From contig JAIXQO010000001.1 of NCBI GenBank assembly GCA_027485695.1, positions 186,001-250,000 of the forward strand: a stretch of 64,000 bases of DNA, given 5' to 3'. Below, piece by piece: positions 32,551-41,160 of this stretch; the stretch's first letter is position 1, and each line of letters opens with the position of its first letter. Source of the stretch: Pseudomonadota bacterium. GTDB taxonomy: Bacteria; Bdellovibrionota; UBA1018. The notes below the pieces were generated by a model. It was not told the DNA's origin, searched no databases, and saw only the letters and a list, made by a program, of their open reading frames with translations. A program made the position numbers and the translations under genes.

Positions 32551-32932
32551 CGGTACCTCCTGTACGACTCCGCATATGATCCGGAGTTTGGCTCTGAGAC
32601 TGGCTCGGGGCGGACTGATCCTTAGGCTGCCCCATCTTCTGAGTGTATCCTCGGGACTCGAGATAGGCAACGATCTGATCTGCGAGTCCGATACTGTTCT
32701 GCGCTGCGGACCGCTTGGCGGTCTCGGAATCCAGCATATCTCGGTAAATTCTTGTCGCGTTGTTTTCCAGACTTAGTTCAGAGCTCTGAACAGTCTGTCG
32801 CATCGCTTTAAACATCGTATCTAGAAAAAGGGATTCTAGCCCCTCAGCGGCTTCTTTGACCTGAGGGTCAATATCCCGACGCTGCTGAATTCGCGGCGGG
32901 CTTGAATTTGAGGGAGGAGAGAGGCCACTCAC
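32522..32932 (-). CDS. flgJ: FlgJ-type rod-binding protein without muramidase domain
   Basis: 136 residues, equal to the N-terminal domain of FlgJ that caps the growing rod. It contains VKEAAEGLESLFLDTMFKAMRQTV and the GLADQIVAYLESR end segment. The glucosaminidase domain of enterobacterial FlgJ is absent, as in many delta-class and spirochaete systems. The Gln/Ser/Pro-rich tail overlaps flgM. Start GTG 32932 forms a GTGA overlap with the preceding small gene. Confidence 0.88.
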   Translation of the reverse strand: MSGLSPPSNSSPPRIQQRRDIDPQVKEAAEGLESLFLDTMFKAMRQTVQSSELSLENNATRIYRDMLDSETAKRSAAQNSIGLADQIVAYLESRGYTQKMGQPKDQSAPSQSQSQTPDHMRSRTGGTDESSTVSRE

Positions 32933-33180
32933 GCGACCTCTCCCCCACCTTCCAACCGAATCAAGGAGTCGTATGCCGCTTCCGTGCGGCTCTCGATTCC
33001 CGACGCATTTTCAAGACATATCGCTTTACCCACCATCCTAGCGGGCTCATTTCCCTGTCTTGTTTCCTGGATTTGCCGGCTCGACGCTCCCTCATCCTTG
33101 AAGGCCGCGACACCCGACTCGGTTGAAAACTCCAAAACTGCACCAATCTCGTCGATCACAAAATCATTCCAACGAATCAT
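32929..33180 (-). CDS. Small unknown gene between flgI and flgJ
   Basis: 83 residues, MIRWNDFVIDEIGAVLEF..., with no signal peptide and no motif I recognise. Both ends use 4-base stop/start overlaps (ATGA with flgI, GTGA with flgJ), which strongly argues for a real, co-translated member of the flagellar operon. Short strands at the N-terminus and a helix near the C-terminus (TEAAYDSLIRLE) can be guessed. It may be an operon-specific accessory of P-ring or rod assembly (inference). Confidence 0.65.
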   Translation of the reverse strand: MIRWNDFVIDEIGAVLEFSTESGVAAFKDEGASSRQIQETRQGNEPARMVGKAICLENASGIESRTEAAYDSLIRLEGGGEVA

Positions 33181-34391
33181 AAAATCTCCAATTCGGCCTG
33201 CAGAGCACCCATCGTTTTTAGGGTCTGAAAGATGGCCGTTAAATCTTTGGGCTGAACGCCAAGCGTGTTGAGCGCCTTGACGAGTTCCGCGACGTTCGCA
33301 CCGCTCTTGAGTTCCATCACGCGGTCACCCTTGCCTTTGGTCGGTCCGTTTTTCACTTCGATGGTGAGATCGCCATGCGAGATCGCGACTGGTGTGATCG
33401 TGATCTTGTCGCCCATCACGACCGTACCCGTGCGCTCGTTCAGTACAACCTTGGCCTTGGTATCGACGTTGATATTGATATTTTCGATCGCGGCCAAAAA
33501 CTCGACCGTATTTCCTTGGTAGTGAAAAGGCACCACGACATCGATCGTCGCGCTGTCCCGGGAACTCGCGTATTTACCACCGAGTTCTCCATTGATCATG
33601 ACGGCTAATCTCGCGGCGGTCGTGAAATCAGGCGAGTTCAACGTCAGTCGCACGCTGTTCTTCTGGGAGAAGTTAGTATCGATGTCTTTTTCGACCATCG
33701 CTCCCGCCATCACCCGACCTACGGTCGGAAAATTCTTGGTCGTTCCATCTGCCACGGAGCCGATCGAAACCGCACCTTGAGCAACGGCATAGACGTTCTG
33801 ATCACCTGCGCGAAGCGGAGTCACGATGAGCATTCCGCCTTCTAGGCTGGATGCGTCTCCGATTGAACTTACGGTAACGTCAATGCGATTCCCAGCGCGA
33901 GCGAATGGAGGGAGTTTCGAAGTAACAATCACCGCAGCCGCGTTCTTAGATTTAATTCCGGCCGACGCCTGGATATCGAGACCGAGTTTCCCAAAAAGTC
34001 GTCCCAGAGATTGGCTCGTCACTTCGGCGCTCGAGTCGCCGGTGCCTTTGAGACCAACCACGATGCCGTAACCGATGAGTATATTGTCGCGAACACCTTT
34101 GACGGCGGCGATGTCCTTGAGTCGGGCCGCATTTACGTTATTTGGCGCGAGGGATGAGACCAATATTACGAGCACTCCGCTAGAACTGAAAAGAGGAGCG
34201 CTTCTGAAAAAATTTGCAGGAGAGCAAATTTTTACGCGCCTTGCGCGTCCGGAGGATGCCTGTCCAGGACGGGCAGGCATAAAAAAGCGTGACGCGTTTT
34301 CACGCCAGAGGCGTGAAATTTTCAGTAGGACAGGAGTCCGAACTGCGCTTCGCTTTTCAGTTCTAGCGGAGTGCTTCAAGTCGATATTCAT
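33177..34391 (-). CDS. flgI: Flagellar P-ring protein with repeat-derived N-terminus
   Basis: Forms the ring around the rod in the peptidoglycan layer. From about residue 89 the sequence is normal FlgI (ARLKDIAAVKGVRDN, GLKGTGDSS, TVSSIGDASSLEGG, GAVSIGS). Ahead of this is a hydrophobic stretch SSGVLVILVSSLAPNNVNA, which is the signal-peptide core. Before it are about 70 residues that come from a 205-bp inverted-repeat element (34171-34375). The ATG at 34391 has GGGGAAG upstream and lies inside flgH. If translated as shown, the signal has a very long basic n-region (MNIDLKHSARTEKRS...). Other starts are possible. Confidence 0.85.
   Translation of the reverse strand: MNIDLKHSARTEKRSAVRTPVLLKISRLWRENASRFFMPARPGQASSGRARRVKICSPANFFRSAPLFSSSGVLVILVSSLAPNNVNAARLKDIAAVKGVRDNILIGYGIVVGLKGTGDSSAEVTSQSLGRLFGKLGLDIQASAGIKSKNAAAVIVTSKLPPFARAGNRIDVTVSSIGDASSLEGGMLIVTPLRAGDQNVYAVAQGAVSIGSVADGTTKNFPTVGRVMAGAMVEKDIDTNFSQKNSVRLTLNSPDFTTAARLAVMINGELGGKYASSRDSATIDVVVPFHYQGNTVEFLAAIENININVDTKAKVVLNERTGTVVMGDKITITPVAISHGDLTIEVKNGPTKGKGDRVMELKSGANVAELVKALNTLGVQPKDLTAIFQTLKTMGALQAELEIL
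34171..34375. mobile_element. 205-bp MITE-like hairpin-chain element across flgH/flgI
   Basis: The ends, 34171-34193 and 34353-34375, are perfect 23-bp inverted repeats. Inside are four hairpins: 34208-34233 (10 bp), 34234-34248 (6 bp), 34256-34280 (7 bp) and 34298-34318 (9 bp). No transposase is encoded and no clear target-site duplication was found. The left arm carries the last codons of flgH with its stop, and the element is open in the flgI frame. Boundary motifs are shared with the hairpin chain at 19869-19991. Confidence 0.65.
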
Positions 34392-35292
34392 ACAACTTCC
34401 CCGCTGGTATGGTGTCTTGATCGTTGATGTCCGCATGCTTGGCGACTCCGAGGAAACTCACGTAACGAAGCGAGTTCCTGAATCGTACTTTTTTCACGCC
34501 ACGAATCTTGTAATTTCCGTTCGGAAAACGATCGACCACTTCGGCCATGATCGGATCGCCGTTCTTGAGATCGATGAACTTCTTGAGATCCACGTCGGCC
34601 CACGCGATGTCCCGCTTCAGGTCGCTCTCGGGCTCGGCTTTTTTCTCGCCTTCTTCGCCCGCACTGGCGGCAGCAGGGGTACGCGTCGGATCATTAGCCT
34701 TACCAGCCGCACCGCCCTTGAGCGCGTCGAGTTTTTTCGCTTGGTCCTCTTTGGCGTACTCGTATTCGAAATCGCGTTCGTCTTTTGAAAGAGAACGTTT
34801 TAATTCCATAGAAACATATTTAATAAAATCTTCGTCTGCCGATACCGTTAATAGATCTCCTACAGACTTGACCTGATTACGCGTTAAATAATAGTTCGTC
34901 TGGCCATCCGAGTTCCAAAGCGAGCCATCGCCTCGAGACTCGTCCATGAAGTCGTTTTTGGTTGCACGTTTCGCGTACTTGCCGTTCGCGCCGCCTCCCG
35001 GCATATAGGTCGCCTGCTGAGAGAAAGCGACACCGTTGCCAGCCGATTCAAGTCGAGGTGCGGTAGAGCGCGGATCTGCTCCCGGCTCAAACGCAACCGC
35101 ACGATTCTCCCGGTGAGCAGGAAACGAATCATCGGATTCACGTAGCCAATTACCTTCGGTGAAACGACCGCCCGTCGTATTCGTCGACGGATCTTGATCA
35201 CGGTCACGATAGTCTTTGTCCATGCTTCCCAAGAGCGTGGCGCAAGAAGAAAAAATTAGGAGCGCCAAGAGCGCGGGAATAAAACGTAACAT
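34363..35292 (-). CDS. flgH: Flagellar L-ring lipoprotein
   Basis: Outer-membrane ring of the flagellar basal body. 309 residues, larger than the usual 230. Signal peptide with lipobox FSSC; family core GSLWNSDGQTNYYLTRNQVKSVGDLLTV and the C-terminal VDRFPNGNYKIRGVKKVRF region. An Ala/Glu/Lys-rich insertion of about 60 residues (DALKGGAAGKANDPTRTPAAA) splits the barrel-forming part. The last residues EALR and the stop fall in the inverted repeat of the element. Start overlaps the flgA stop by 1 base (TGATG). Confidence 0.93.
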   Translation of the reverse strand: MLRFIPALLALLIFSSCATLLGSMDKDYRDRDQDPSTNTTGGRFTEGNWLRESDDSFPAHRENRAVAFEPGADPRSTAPRLESAGNGVAFSQQATYMPGGGANGKYAKRATKNDFMDESRGDGSLWNSDGQTNYYLTRNQVKSVGDLLTVSADEDFIKYVSMELKRSLSKDERDFEYEYAKEDQAKKLDALKGGAAGKANDPTRTPAAASAGEEGEKKAEPESDLKRDIAWADVDLKKFIDLKNGDPIMAEVVDRFPNGNYKIRGVKKVRFRNSLRYVSFLGVAKHADINDQDTIPAGKLYEYRLEALR

Positions 35293-35945
35293 CAGAGAGT
35301 GACCTCCACGACGCCGCCCTCATGAAGGATTCCGGTGAGCTCTCTTTTGGTTTTCTGTGTAGTAACGCGCACATTTTCCCCAATTCGCTTCGGTTCCTGA
35401 ACCTGACCGCTCGACGTGAGCACGAGGTCCCCGGATAGAATTCTAATGGTAACAACATCACCACGGCGCGCATCCGGCATTTTCTGCACCCCACTGGTGA
35501 GCGGAAATTGACCGGAAAGGATCGTATTCCGTGCTTCCATTCGCTCGAGCGAAACATCCGTCGAGAGGATCAAGCCTTGGATTTCACGGGTCATGGGTTC
35601 TAGTAGGGAGACTTCTTCGATTTGGAAATCTTGCGCGGCGAGGGCCTCGGTCGGGCGAATGCGTCTCAGCGCGATCCAAGCTTTTTTGAAAACTTGGAAC
35701 GGAATTTTGACGGTCGTACCGTTCGCGGCGCTCAGCTCAAGCATCCCAGGATGGAGTTCTCTTGCCGCGATACTGTTTTCTGGAATGGCGCTTTCATCGA
35801 GTTCGATGCGTGCCCCAGGATAGTTTCTCAGGATCTCTTTTTTGGCGATCCTGGTTGCGTTCGTCTCGGCGCGCGCAGCGCCGACAAAACATGCCGTCAT
35901 CAGGATCAGGACCAAGAGACTTTTCATGGCGTTAAAAATCGTCAT
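35292..35945 (-). CDS. flgA: P-ring assembly chaperone FlgA
   Basis: Periplasmic chaperone for FlgI. 217 residues with a signal peptide ending near GAARA. The SAF-type C-terminal domain shows RGDVVTIRILSGDLVLTSSGQV and GENVRVTTQKTKRELTGIL, the conserved end of FlgA. Start at 35945 has AAGGAAC close upstream; the ATG at 35927 is an alternative without a ribosome site. Lies in order flgF-G-A-H-I. Confidence 0.92.
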   Translation of the reverse strand: MTIFNAMKSLLVLILMTACFVGAARAETNATRIAKKEILRNYPGARIELDESAIPENSIAARELHPGMLELSAANGTTVKIPFQVFKKAWIALRRIRPTEALAAQDFQIEEVSLLEPMTREIQGLILSTDVSLERMEARNTILSGQFPLTSGVQKMPDARRGDVVTIRILSGDLVLTSSGQVQEPKRIGENVRVTTQKTKRELTGILHEGGVVEVTL

Positions 35946-35951
35946 AGTTCC

Positions 35952-36734
35952 TTATTTGATCTGAATGGTGGCGTTGAGCATCTGATCGGCGACACCCATG
36001 ATTTTAGTGCCCATCTCGTAAGCGCGCTGCGCTTGAATCATTTCGACCATGCTCTGAGCGACGTTCACGTTTGAGCCCTCAAGCGCTCCTTGTTGAAGTT
36101 GCCCGAGTCCGTCTTCGCCTGGAATTCCCTGAGTGGGCGCGCCGCTGGCGAGCGTTGGCTTGTAGAGACCCTCACCCATAGAAGAGAGACCCTGCTCGTT
36201 CACGAACCGCACGAGCTGAATTTGTCCAAGCTCTTGTTCTTGACCGTTCTGCATGAGCGCCTTGACTTCACCGGTTGGTAGAATTTTCAGATCGATGGCG
36301 TTAGCGGGAACGACCATATTGGGAATCAATTGGGCGCCGTTGGTCGTGGTGATCTTGCCCTGACCATCGCGGTGAAACGCGCCGTTTCGCGTATAGACGA
36401 CCTCTCCGTTGGCTTTTTGAACGGGCAGGAAACCTTTGCCCTCAATCATGATATCAAGATCATTGCCGGTCATTTTAGGCGGACCTTGTTCGAAAATCTT
36501 ATGATTGGCGCCTACTTTGACCCCGAGACCTTTTTGGATGCCTACAGGGGATTGTGAAGTCGCGCCCACTTGAGCACCTGGATCCTTGATCGTCTCCACC
36601 ATGAGTTCATTGAATTCGGTGCGAGATTTTTTGTAGGAATCCGTGTTCACGTTGGCTAGATCGTTTGAGATCCGTTCAATGTTCGAACTTTGTGCCTCTA
36701 ATCCCGTCGCCGCTGTCGATAGAGTTTTGATCAC
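35952..36734 (-). CDS. flgG: Distal rod protein FlgG
   Basis: 260 residues. N-terminal rod signature SNIERISNDLANVNTDSYKKSRTEF; middle segment IMIEGKGFLPVQ and GAFHRDGQGKI; C-terminal GALEGSNVNVAQSMVEMIQAQRAYEMGTKIM. The length equals the standard FlgG (260). Starts with GTG at 36734, 6 bases after flgF. Confidence 0.96.
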   Translation of the reverse strand: MIKTLSTAATGLEAQSSNIERISNDLANVNTDSYKKSRTEFNELMVETIKDPGAQVGATSQSPVGIQKGLGVKVGANHKIFEQGPPKMTGNDLDIMIEGKGFLPVQKANGEVVYTRNGAFHRDGQGKITTTNGAQLIPNMVVPANAIDLKILPTGEVKALMQNGQEQELGQIQLVRFVNEQGLSSMGEGLYKPTLASGAPTQGIPGEDGLGQLQQGALEGSNVNVAQSMVEMIQAQRAYEMGTKIMGVADQMLNATIQIK

Positions 36735-36740
36735 TGCTTA

Positions 36741-37619
36741 TTATCTCCCAATATCGTTGGCTTCTTTGCCGAGAAGCTCGCCGTAGGTTTTCAGATTCTT
36801 GAGGTCTTGCTCGAACAGTCGGTGTGCCCGAATGAGTTCGCTCATCTCTTGGATCGGGTTCACGTTCGAACCTTCGAGCATGCCCTGATAAATGGTTGTG
36901 TTTTCTGAATTTTTTTCGGGGTTTTTCGATGGGTCGATGTTGGCGAATAGCTGCCCGCCTTGCTTACGAATCAAATTCGGATTCTCGAACTCGACGACCG
37001 AGAGTTTCGCGATGAGATTTCCATCTGCATAGACCTCGCCTTGTTCGGTCACGCTCACAGGACCTCGGTCCCTGAGATTGATGAATCGACCGGCGATGGT
37101 GCCGGCGGCGTCCTCGGCCGTGGCGGGTGGCGTTCCCACTGCTGCAGGAGCACGATTCGGATTATTCGTGGCGGTGTCACGCGGAGCTTCGGCGAGAACC
37201 GGATAACCATCGGTCGTAACGAGTCTCCCGTCTTGTCCCATTTTAAACGCGCCATTTCGCGTGAACCGAACGCCCTGAGGCGTACTCACTTCAATGAGAC
37301 CCGGCCCTTGCATGGCAAGATCGAGTGGAGCTTTGGTGACTTTGAGCGGACCTTGTTGAAAAGAAGTGTACGTTCCGTGTGTAACGACGTGGGATTGATC
37401 CTTGTCATTCACCGGATGGAGATCCTGATCCGTGATTCGCCCCAGTTTTCCGACCGGGCGGTCGTGTTCGCGTTCGGCGGTTGAGATGTATTCTTTGAAG
37501 ATCTGCTGATCTTTCTTGAATCCGACCGTGTCGACGTTCGCGAGATTATTCGCGACCGTGTCTACGATCTGCTCTCTCGCTTTTGCGCCGGATACTGCCG
37601 TCCACATCCCTGATGCCAC
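36741..37619 (-). CDS. flgF: Proximal rod protein FlgF
   Basis: 292 residues, first gene of the flg operon. Rod signature DTVANNLANVDTVGFKKDQQIF, then LAMQGPGLIEVSTPQGVRFTRNGAF, and GMLEGSNVNPIQEMSELIRAHRLFE at the end. It carries a Pro/Ala-rich insertion near residue 155. Starts with GTG 37619 with GGAGGG upstream. The upstream region on the minus strand has TACAAT about 40 bases before the start as a possible -10 box. Confidence 0.93.
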   Translation of the reverse strand: MASGMWTAVSGAKAREQIVDTVANNLANVDTVGFKKDQQIFKEYISTAEREHDRPVGKLGRITDQDLHPVNDKDQSHVVTHGTYTSFQQGPLKVTKAPLDLAMQGPGLIEVSTPQGVRFTRNGAFKMGQDGRLVTTDGYPVLAEAPRDTATNNPNRAPAAVGTPPATAEDAAGTIAGRFINLRDRGPVSVTEQGEVYADGNLIAKLSVVEFENPNLIRKQGGQLFANIDPSKNPEKNSENTTIYQGMLEGSNVNPIQEMSELIRAHRLFEQDLKNLKTYGELLGKEANDIGR

Positions 37620-37761
37620 GCTTGGGGACCCTCCAGTCTACAATTGTAGCGGGATGAGTTTTCTTTAAGAAATGGGTTAAAAATGCCTATAGCTGATGCT
37701 AGGTCGTTCGAGAGAACATTGACAGAAACGACAAGAAAACCGCGGGCAAAAAGGACAGACC

Positions 37762-38130
37762 TTGGAATACGTCAGGAACCTGAAGATGCTGGGACTGGAA
37801 TGGCGCACGGAATACTCACGAATACAGGCATTGATCGCGTTGTTATGGACGACATTCGTGCTTGCTGGGGTATTTTTCCTCACCATTGTGACAAACATGA
37901 TGACACTGGGTCGAAACGAGAACGATCGACTGGGAGACTTCTGTTTGTTTGGAAGTTTGATATGTTTTGCACTCGTGATTTTATCCGGTTTGGTTTTTTT
38001 TGCCGGGACTATTTTCAATCGAAATTACAGTTTCCAATTCTTTTGCATCTCTGGACTATCTCGGGTCATCAGCATTTTGGCGGTTGTTTGGTCGATTCAA
38101 AGATATGTTCGAGTATTTTTTTTACGGTAA
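37762..38130 (+). CDS. Small membrane protein, paralogue of 38675-39040
   Basis: 122 residues with three hydrophobic helices (ALIALLWTTFVLAGVFFLTIV, FGSLICFALVILSGLVFFAG and a C-terminal one). It shares the pattern G-L-(I/V)-F-x-x-G-x-(I/V)-F-x-(K/R)-N-Y and the same helix layout with the gene at 38675-39040. TTG start with AAGGA 7 bases upstream; ATG 37786 is an alternative. The surrounding DNA is AT-richer than the flanks. Unknown function. Confidence 0.6.
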   Translation: MEYVRNLKMLGLEWRTEYSRIQALIALLWTTFVLAGVFFLTIVTNMMTLGRNENDRLGDFCLFGSLICFALVILSGLVFFAGTIFNRNYSFQFFCISGLSRVISILAVVWSIQRYVRVFFLR

Positions 38131-38192
38131 ATATTGTGATGAACGATTGATCTACGACGTCTTGGATCGCACTCGTGAAATTGGAGAAAATG

Positions 38193-38678
38193 ATGTCTGA
38201 AATGACGACCGATGACTATATCGCCGCATGTTTTGAAAAACTTCAGGAACAGACGAAGATACACAGCGATAGTTGGGGATTAGGCCGATGCACTCGCTGG
38301 GATGTCGATATGAGCGCAGGCCTGATCACGTGGTCGTTCGAAGATGATCAGTGCATTGAGGCGGAGATTCAAGTCATCGGGACCTACAATCCGGCCGACG
38401 GAACTTTCTTGTGGGCCTGGGCCCATCCGTCAGTGCCGAAAGAACTACAAGCCCATGCTGAGCTCGTGAAAAAATTTGGCGAAGAATTCGGGATCGAAGA
38501 ACTCTCCACTCCCAAGATTCAATGCTCGGTCGATGACGCGTGGAAATACACGGCGATCGCATACGAACAAGCGGAAGCGGACGGCGCCTACAGCGGAGAT
38601 GCTGGCGGACCTCGAGTTTTTGTAACTTTTCAGTTTCGAGACGAAGATCTAGAAGAAGTAGAAACGGAAACCCAGTGA
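38193..38678 (+). CDS. DUF6882-like soluble protein
   Basis: 161 residues, no membrane segment. The core TFLWAWAHPSVPKELQAHAELVKKFGEE resembles the DUF6882 family, whose role is unknown. It has a helical N-terminus, a beta-sheet middle and a C-terminus of acidic residues (DEDLEEVETE). ATG 38193 has GGAG 6 bases upstream; the GTG at 38175 and ATG at 38190 are less likely. Its TGA overlaps the GTG of the following membrane protein (GTGA), so the two are coupled. Confidence 0.72.
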   Translation: MSEMTTDDYIAACFEKLQEQTKIHSDSWGLGRCTRWDVDMSAGLITWSFEDDQCIEAEIQVIGTYNPADGTFLWAWAHPSVPKELQAHAELVKKFGEEFGIEELSTPKIQCSVDDAWKYTAIAYEQAEADGAYSGDAGGPRVFVTFQFRDEDLEEVETETQ

Positions 38679-39040
38679 GTTCGCTCATCCCATTCAAATG
38701 GATTGTAACGAAAACGAACGGGCTCGCCTGTTTGTTTTCGTTAGTGATCTACCTGGGGCTATCCCTGGGGATTCTGTTCATCGGCGGAATGTTCAATTGG
38801 AACCCTAGTCCTGGTACGAAGACTGCGCGCGCTATCGCCTATGAACAGCTTTCCAATTTGAACATCTATGCCTTTTTCACTGCCGTTGCTTTGACTTTGG
38901 TTCTGGGACTGATTTTTTGCGGAGGTTTAGTTTTTAGTAAAAACTACATCCACTTGATCCACGGGTGCGTCGTCGTAAATTCGATCTATTTTGTATTTCA
39001 GATCTATTACGTTTTCCATATTTTGAGATTCTTCTTTTAA
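38675..39040 (+). CDS. Small membrane protein coupled to the DUF6882-like gene
   Basis: 121 residues with three hydrophobic helices (CLFSLVIYLGLSLGILFIGGMF, FFTAVALTLVLGLIFCGGLVF and a C-terminal one rich in Tyr and Phe). The GTG start overlaps the previous stop by 4 bases. A longer frame from 38540 is antisense-like Arg-rich filler and was not used. Related in layout and in the GLIFCGGLVFSKNY motif to the protein at 37762-38130. Function unknown. Confidence 0.68.
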   Translation: MSSLIPFKWIVTKTNGLACLFSLVIYLGLSLGILFIGGMFNWNPSPGTKTARAIAYEQLSNLNIYAFFTAVALTLVLGLIFCGGLVFSKNYIHLIHGCVVVNSIYFVFQIYYVFHILRFFF

Positions 39041-39170
39041 AATACGAGACGTCTCGTTCGATTCAAATCTTAACCAAAATTGCCTCGCCAATATTGCAGG
39101 CATTTACTATTCTGAACGCCACGACAGACCCGCCCGCTCACCTATCCGTTCTCAATTCAGGAGCCCTCCG

Positions 39171-40022
39171 ATGAAACTCCTCACTGCGAAACCCTACCTA
39201 GAAGCCAAGAAGAACTCGCTCGAAACGCGCATCCGGAACCTCAAGGCCCGAGGCATCACGCCTTGCCTGAAAGTGATCTTGGTCGGCGAGGACCCAGCGA
39301 GTATGGTTTACGTCGAGAAGAAGCGCACGACGGCTTCGACGCTTGGGTTAGAAGCCGAGACGCTGAAACTCCCGAGCACGCTTTCAGTCTCCGAACTCAA
39401 GACTCTCGTCGATCACTTGAACGCCGATCCCAAGGTTCACGGCATCTTGATCCAGCGCCCACTCCCTCCTCAATTCAAAGAAAACGAAGTCCTCGAGTGG
39501 GTCAGCGCTGAAAAAGACGTCGACGGCCTCCATCCAATGAATCTTGGTCGGCTCGCTCAGGGAAACCCAAAATTCATCTCCTGCACGCCACGCGGCACGA
39601 TTGAGCTCTTGGAGTTCTACGGCTATTCGCTCAAAGGTAAACTCTGCGCCGTCCTGGGCCGTAGCCCGATTGTGGGACGTCCTCTCTCCCAACTCCTGCT
39701 CTACAAAGACGCGACATTGATCCAGGTCCACTCACGAACAGCGAATGCCCAGGAACTCACGCGTCAGGCCGATTTCGTCTTCGTCGCCATTGGTAAACCT
39801 AAGTTTGTTGATCGCTCCTATTTGAAGCCCGGCGCCGTCGTGATCGACGTCGGTATTCACCGGCTCCCAGACGGAAAGTTGATCGGAGATGTCGATTTCG
39901 AAGACGTCAAAGACCATGTTTCCGCCATTACGCCGGTTCCAGGCGGAGTTGGCCCTTTGACCATCGATTCTTTGATGGAGAACACGATTTTATCCGCTGA
40001 ACTTGCGGCGACCCCGGTTTAA
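39171..40022 (+). CDS. folD: Bifunctional methylene-THF dehydrogenase/cyclohydrolase
   Basis: Interconverts 5,10-methylene- and 10-formyl-tetrahydrofolate. 283 residues. Motifs: VGEDPASMVYVEKK with the catalytic Lys, GILIQRPLPPQ, EKDVDGLHPMNLG, the NADP-binding VLGRSPIVGRPLSQLL, and the terminal TPVPGGVGPLT. It precedes gcvT by 17 bases; the glycine cleavage system produces methylene-THF, which FolD uses, so the pairing makes metabolic sense. Confidence 0.97.
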   Translation: MKLLTAKPYLEAKKNSLETRIRNLKARGITPCLKVILVGEDPASMVYVEKKRTTASTLGLEAETLKLPSTLSVSELKTLVDHLNADPKVHGILIQRPLPPQFKENEVLEWVSAEKDVDGLHPMNLGRLAQGNPKFISCTPRGTIELLEFYGYSLKGKLCAVLGRSPIVGRPLSQLLLYKDATLIQVHSRTANAQELTRQADFVFVAIGKPKFVDRSYLKPGAVVIDVGIHRLPDGKLIGDVDFEDVKDHVSAITPVPGGVGPLTIDSLMENTILSAELAATPV

Positions 40023-40039
40023 GCGATAAGCTGCTGGGC

Positions 40040-41143
40040 ATGTTAAAACGCACGGCTCTCTTTGAAAATCACCGCGCCGCGGGTGGACGTCTCATCGATT
40101 TCGGCGGTTGGGAACTCCCGGTTCAGTACACGGGCGTCCTCGATGAACACACCACTTGCCGTAAGGCGGTTGGTCTGTTCGACGTCAGCCATATGGGCGA
40201 ATTCTTGGTCGACGGACCGGATAGCGAAGCGTTCCTTAACTACTGCCTCACGAACGATGTTTCGACGCTCGTTGACGGCCAAGCTCAATACACGGTTCTC
40301 TGCCAGCATGACGGCGGCATTGTCGACGATCTCCTCGTCTACAAACGCTCAGCCGGCAGCTATCTCGTCGTCGTCAACGCATCGAACGTCGACAAAGATT
40401 TTGATTGGATGAGCAAAACCCACCGCGAGAAGAATTTTCAGTGTTCGTTTCGCAACGTGAGCAGCGAATACACGCAGATCGCGATCCAAGGTCGTTTCGC
40501 CGAGAAGACGCTCCAGAAACTGACAAGAACCGATCTTTCGAAAATGGCTTACTACCATTTCGCCGAAGGCTCCGTTCTGGGAGAGGCTGCGTTCATCGCG
40601 CGCACCGGCTACACGGGCGAAGATGGTTTCGAAGTTTATCTCGCTTGGGACAAAGGACCTGCACTCTGGGACGCGCTCCTCGACGCTGGAAAGGAATTCG
40701 GTATCAAACCTTGCGGACTCGGCGCACGCGACTCCCTCCGACTCGAAGTGAAATTTCCGCTTTATGGGAATGAGTTGGATTCTCAAACGAATCCACTCGA
40801 AGCTGGCCTAGGCTGGGTCACGAAACTCGGAAAATCCGATTTTGTCGGAAAAACGGCTCTGGAAACGCAAAAAATGCAGGGCATAAAAAAACGCCTCGTC
40901 GGCGTTAAGCTTCTCGGCGCTGGTATCCCTCGCCAAGGATACAAGATCCTACATCCGGAATCGGGCGAAGCGATCGGAGTGATCACCAGCGGAACACATG
41001 CTCCGAGTATCGGCGCACCCATCGCTCTCGGTTACGTTCCGAATGGTTTCGAAAAAGTAGGAACCAAACTGGTCGTTGAAATCAGAAATCAAAAAGTTCC
41101 GGCCGAAGTCACGCCCACCCCTTTTTACAAACGAGATTACTAA
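40040..41143 (+). CDS. gcvT: Glycine cleavage T protein (aminomethyltransferase)
   Basis: Transfers the methylene group from the lipoyl arm of GcvH to tetrahydrofolate. 367 residues, with FGGWELPVQY, VGLFDVSHMGEF, TGYTGEDGFEVY, GLGARDSLRLE and the IGVITSGTHAPSIG C-terminal motif. The ATG at 40040 lacks a good ribosome site, hinting at coupling to folD. gcvH follows after 17 bases. Confidence 0.97.
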   Translation: MLKRTALFENHRAAGGRLIDFGGWELPVQYTGVLDEHTTCRKAVGLFDVSHMGEFLVDGPDSEAFLNYCLTNDVSTLVDGQAQYTVLCQHDGGIVDDLLVYKRSAGSYLVVVNASNVDKDFDWMSKTHREKNFQCSFRNVSSEYTQIAIQGRFAEKTLQKLTRTDLSKMAYYHFAEGSVLGEAAFIARTGYTGEDGFEVYLAWDKGPALWDALLDAGKEFGIKPCGLGARDSLRLEVKFPLYGNELDSQTNPLEAGLGWVTKLGKSDFVGKTALETQKMQGIKKRLVGVKLLGAGIPRQGYKILHPESGEAIGVITSGTHAPSIGAPIALGYVPNGFEKVGTKLVVEIRNQKVPAEVTPTPFYKRDY

Positions 41144-41160
41144 CCTCTCAAGGAGAAACC

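Noticed and set aside
38540-38674. Arg-rich upstream extension of the second small membrane protein
   Set aside because: Lies inside the DUF6882-like gene in another frame; GTG 38675 overlaps the stop in the usual coupled way.
39041-39170. Possible glycine riboswitch ahead of folD-gcvT
   Set aside because: Short AT-rich gap with no tandem aptamer-like stems that I can recognise.
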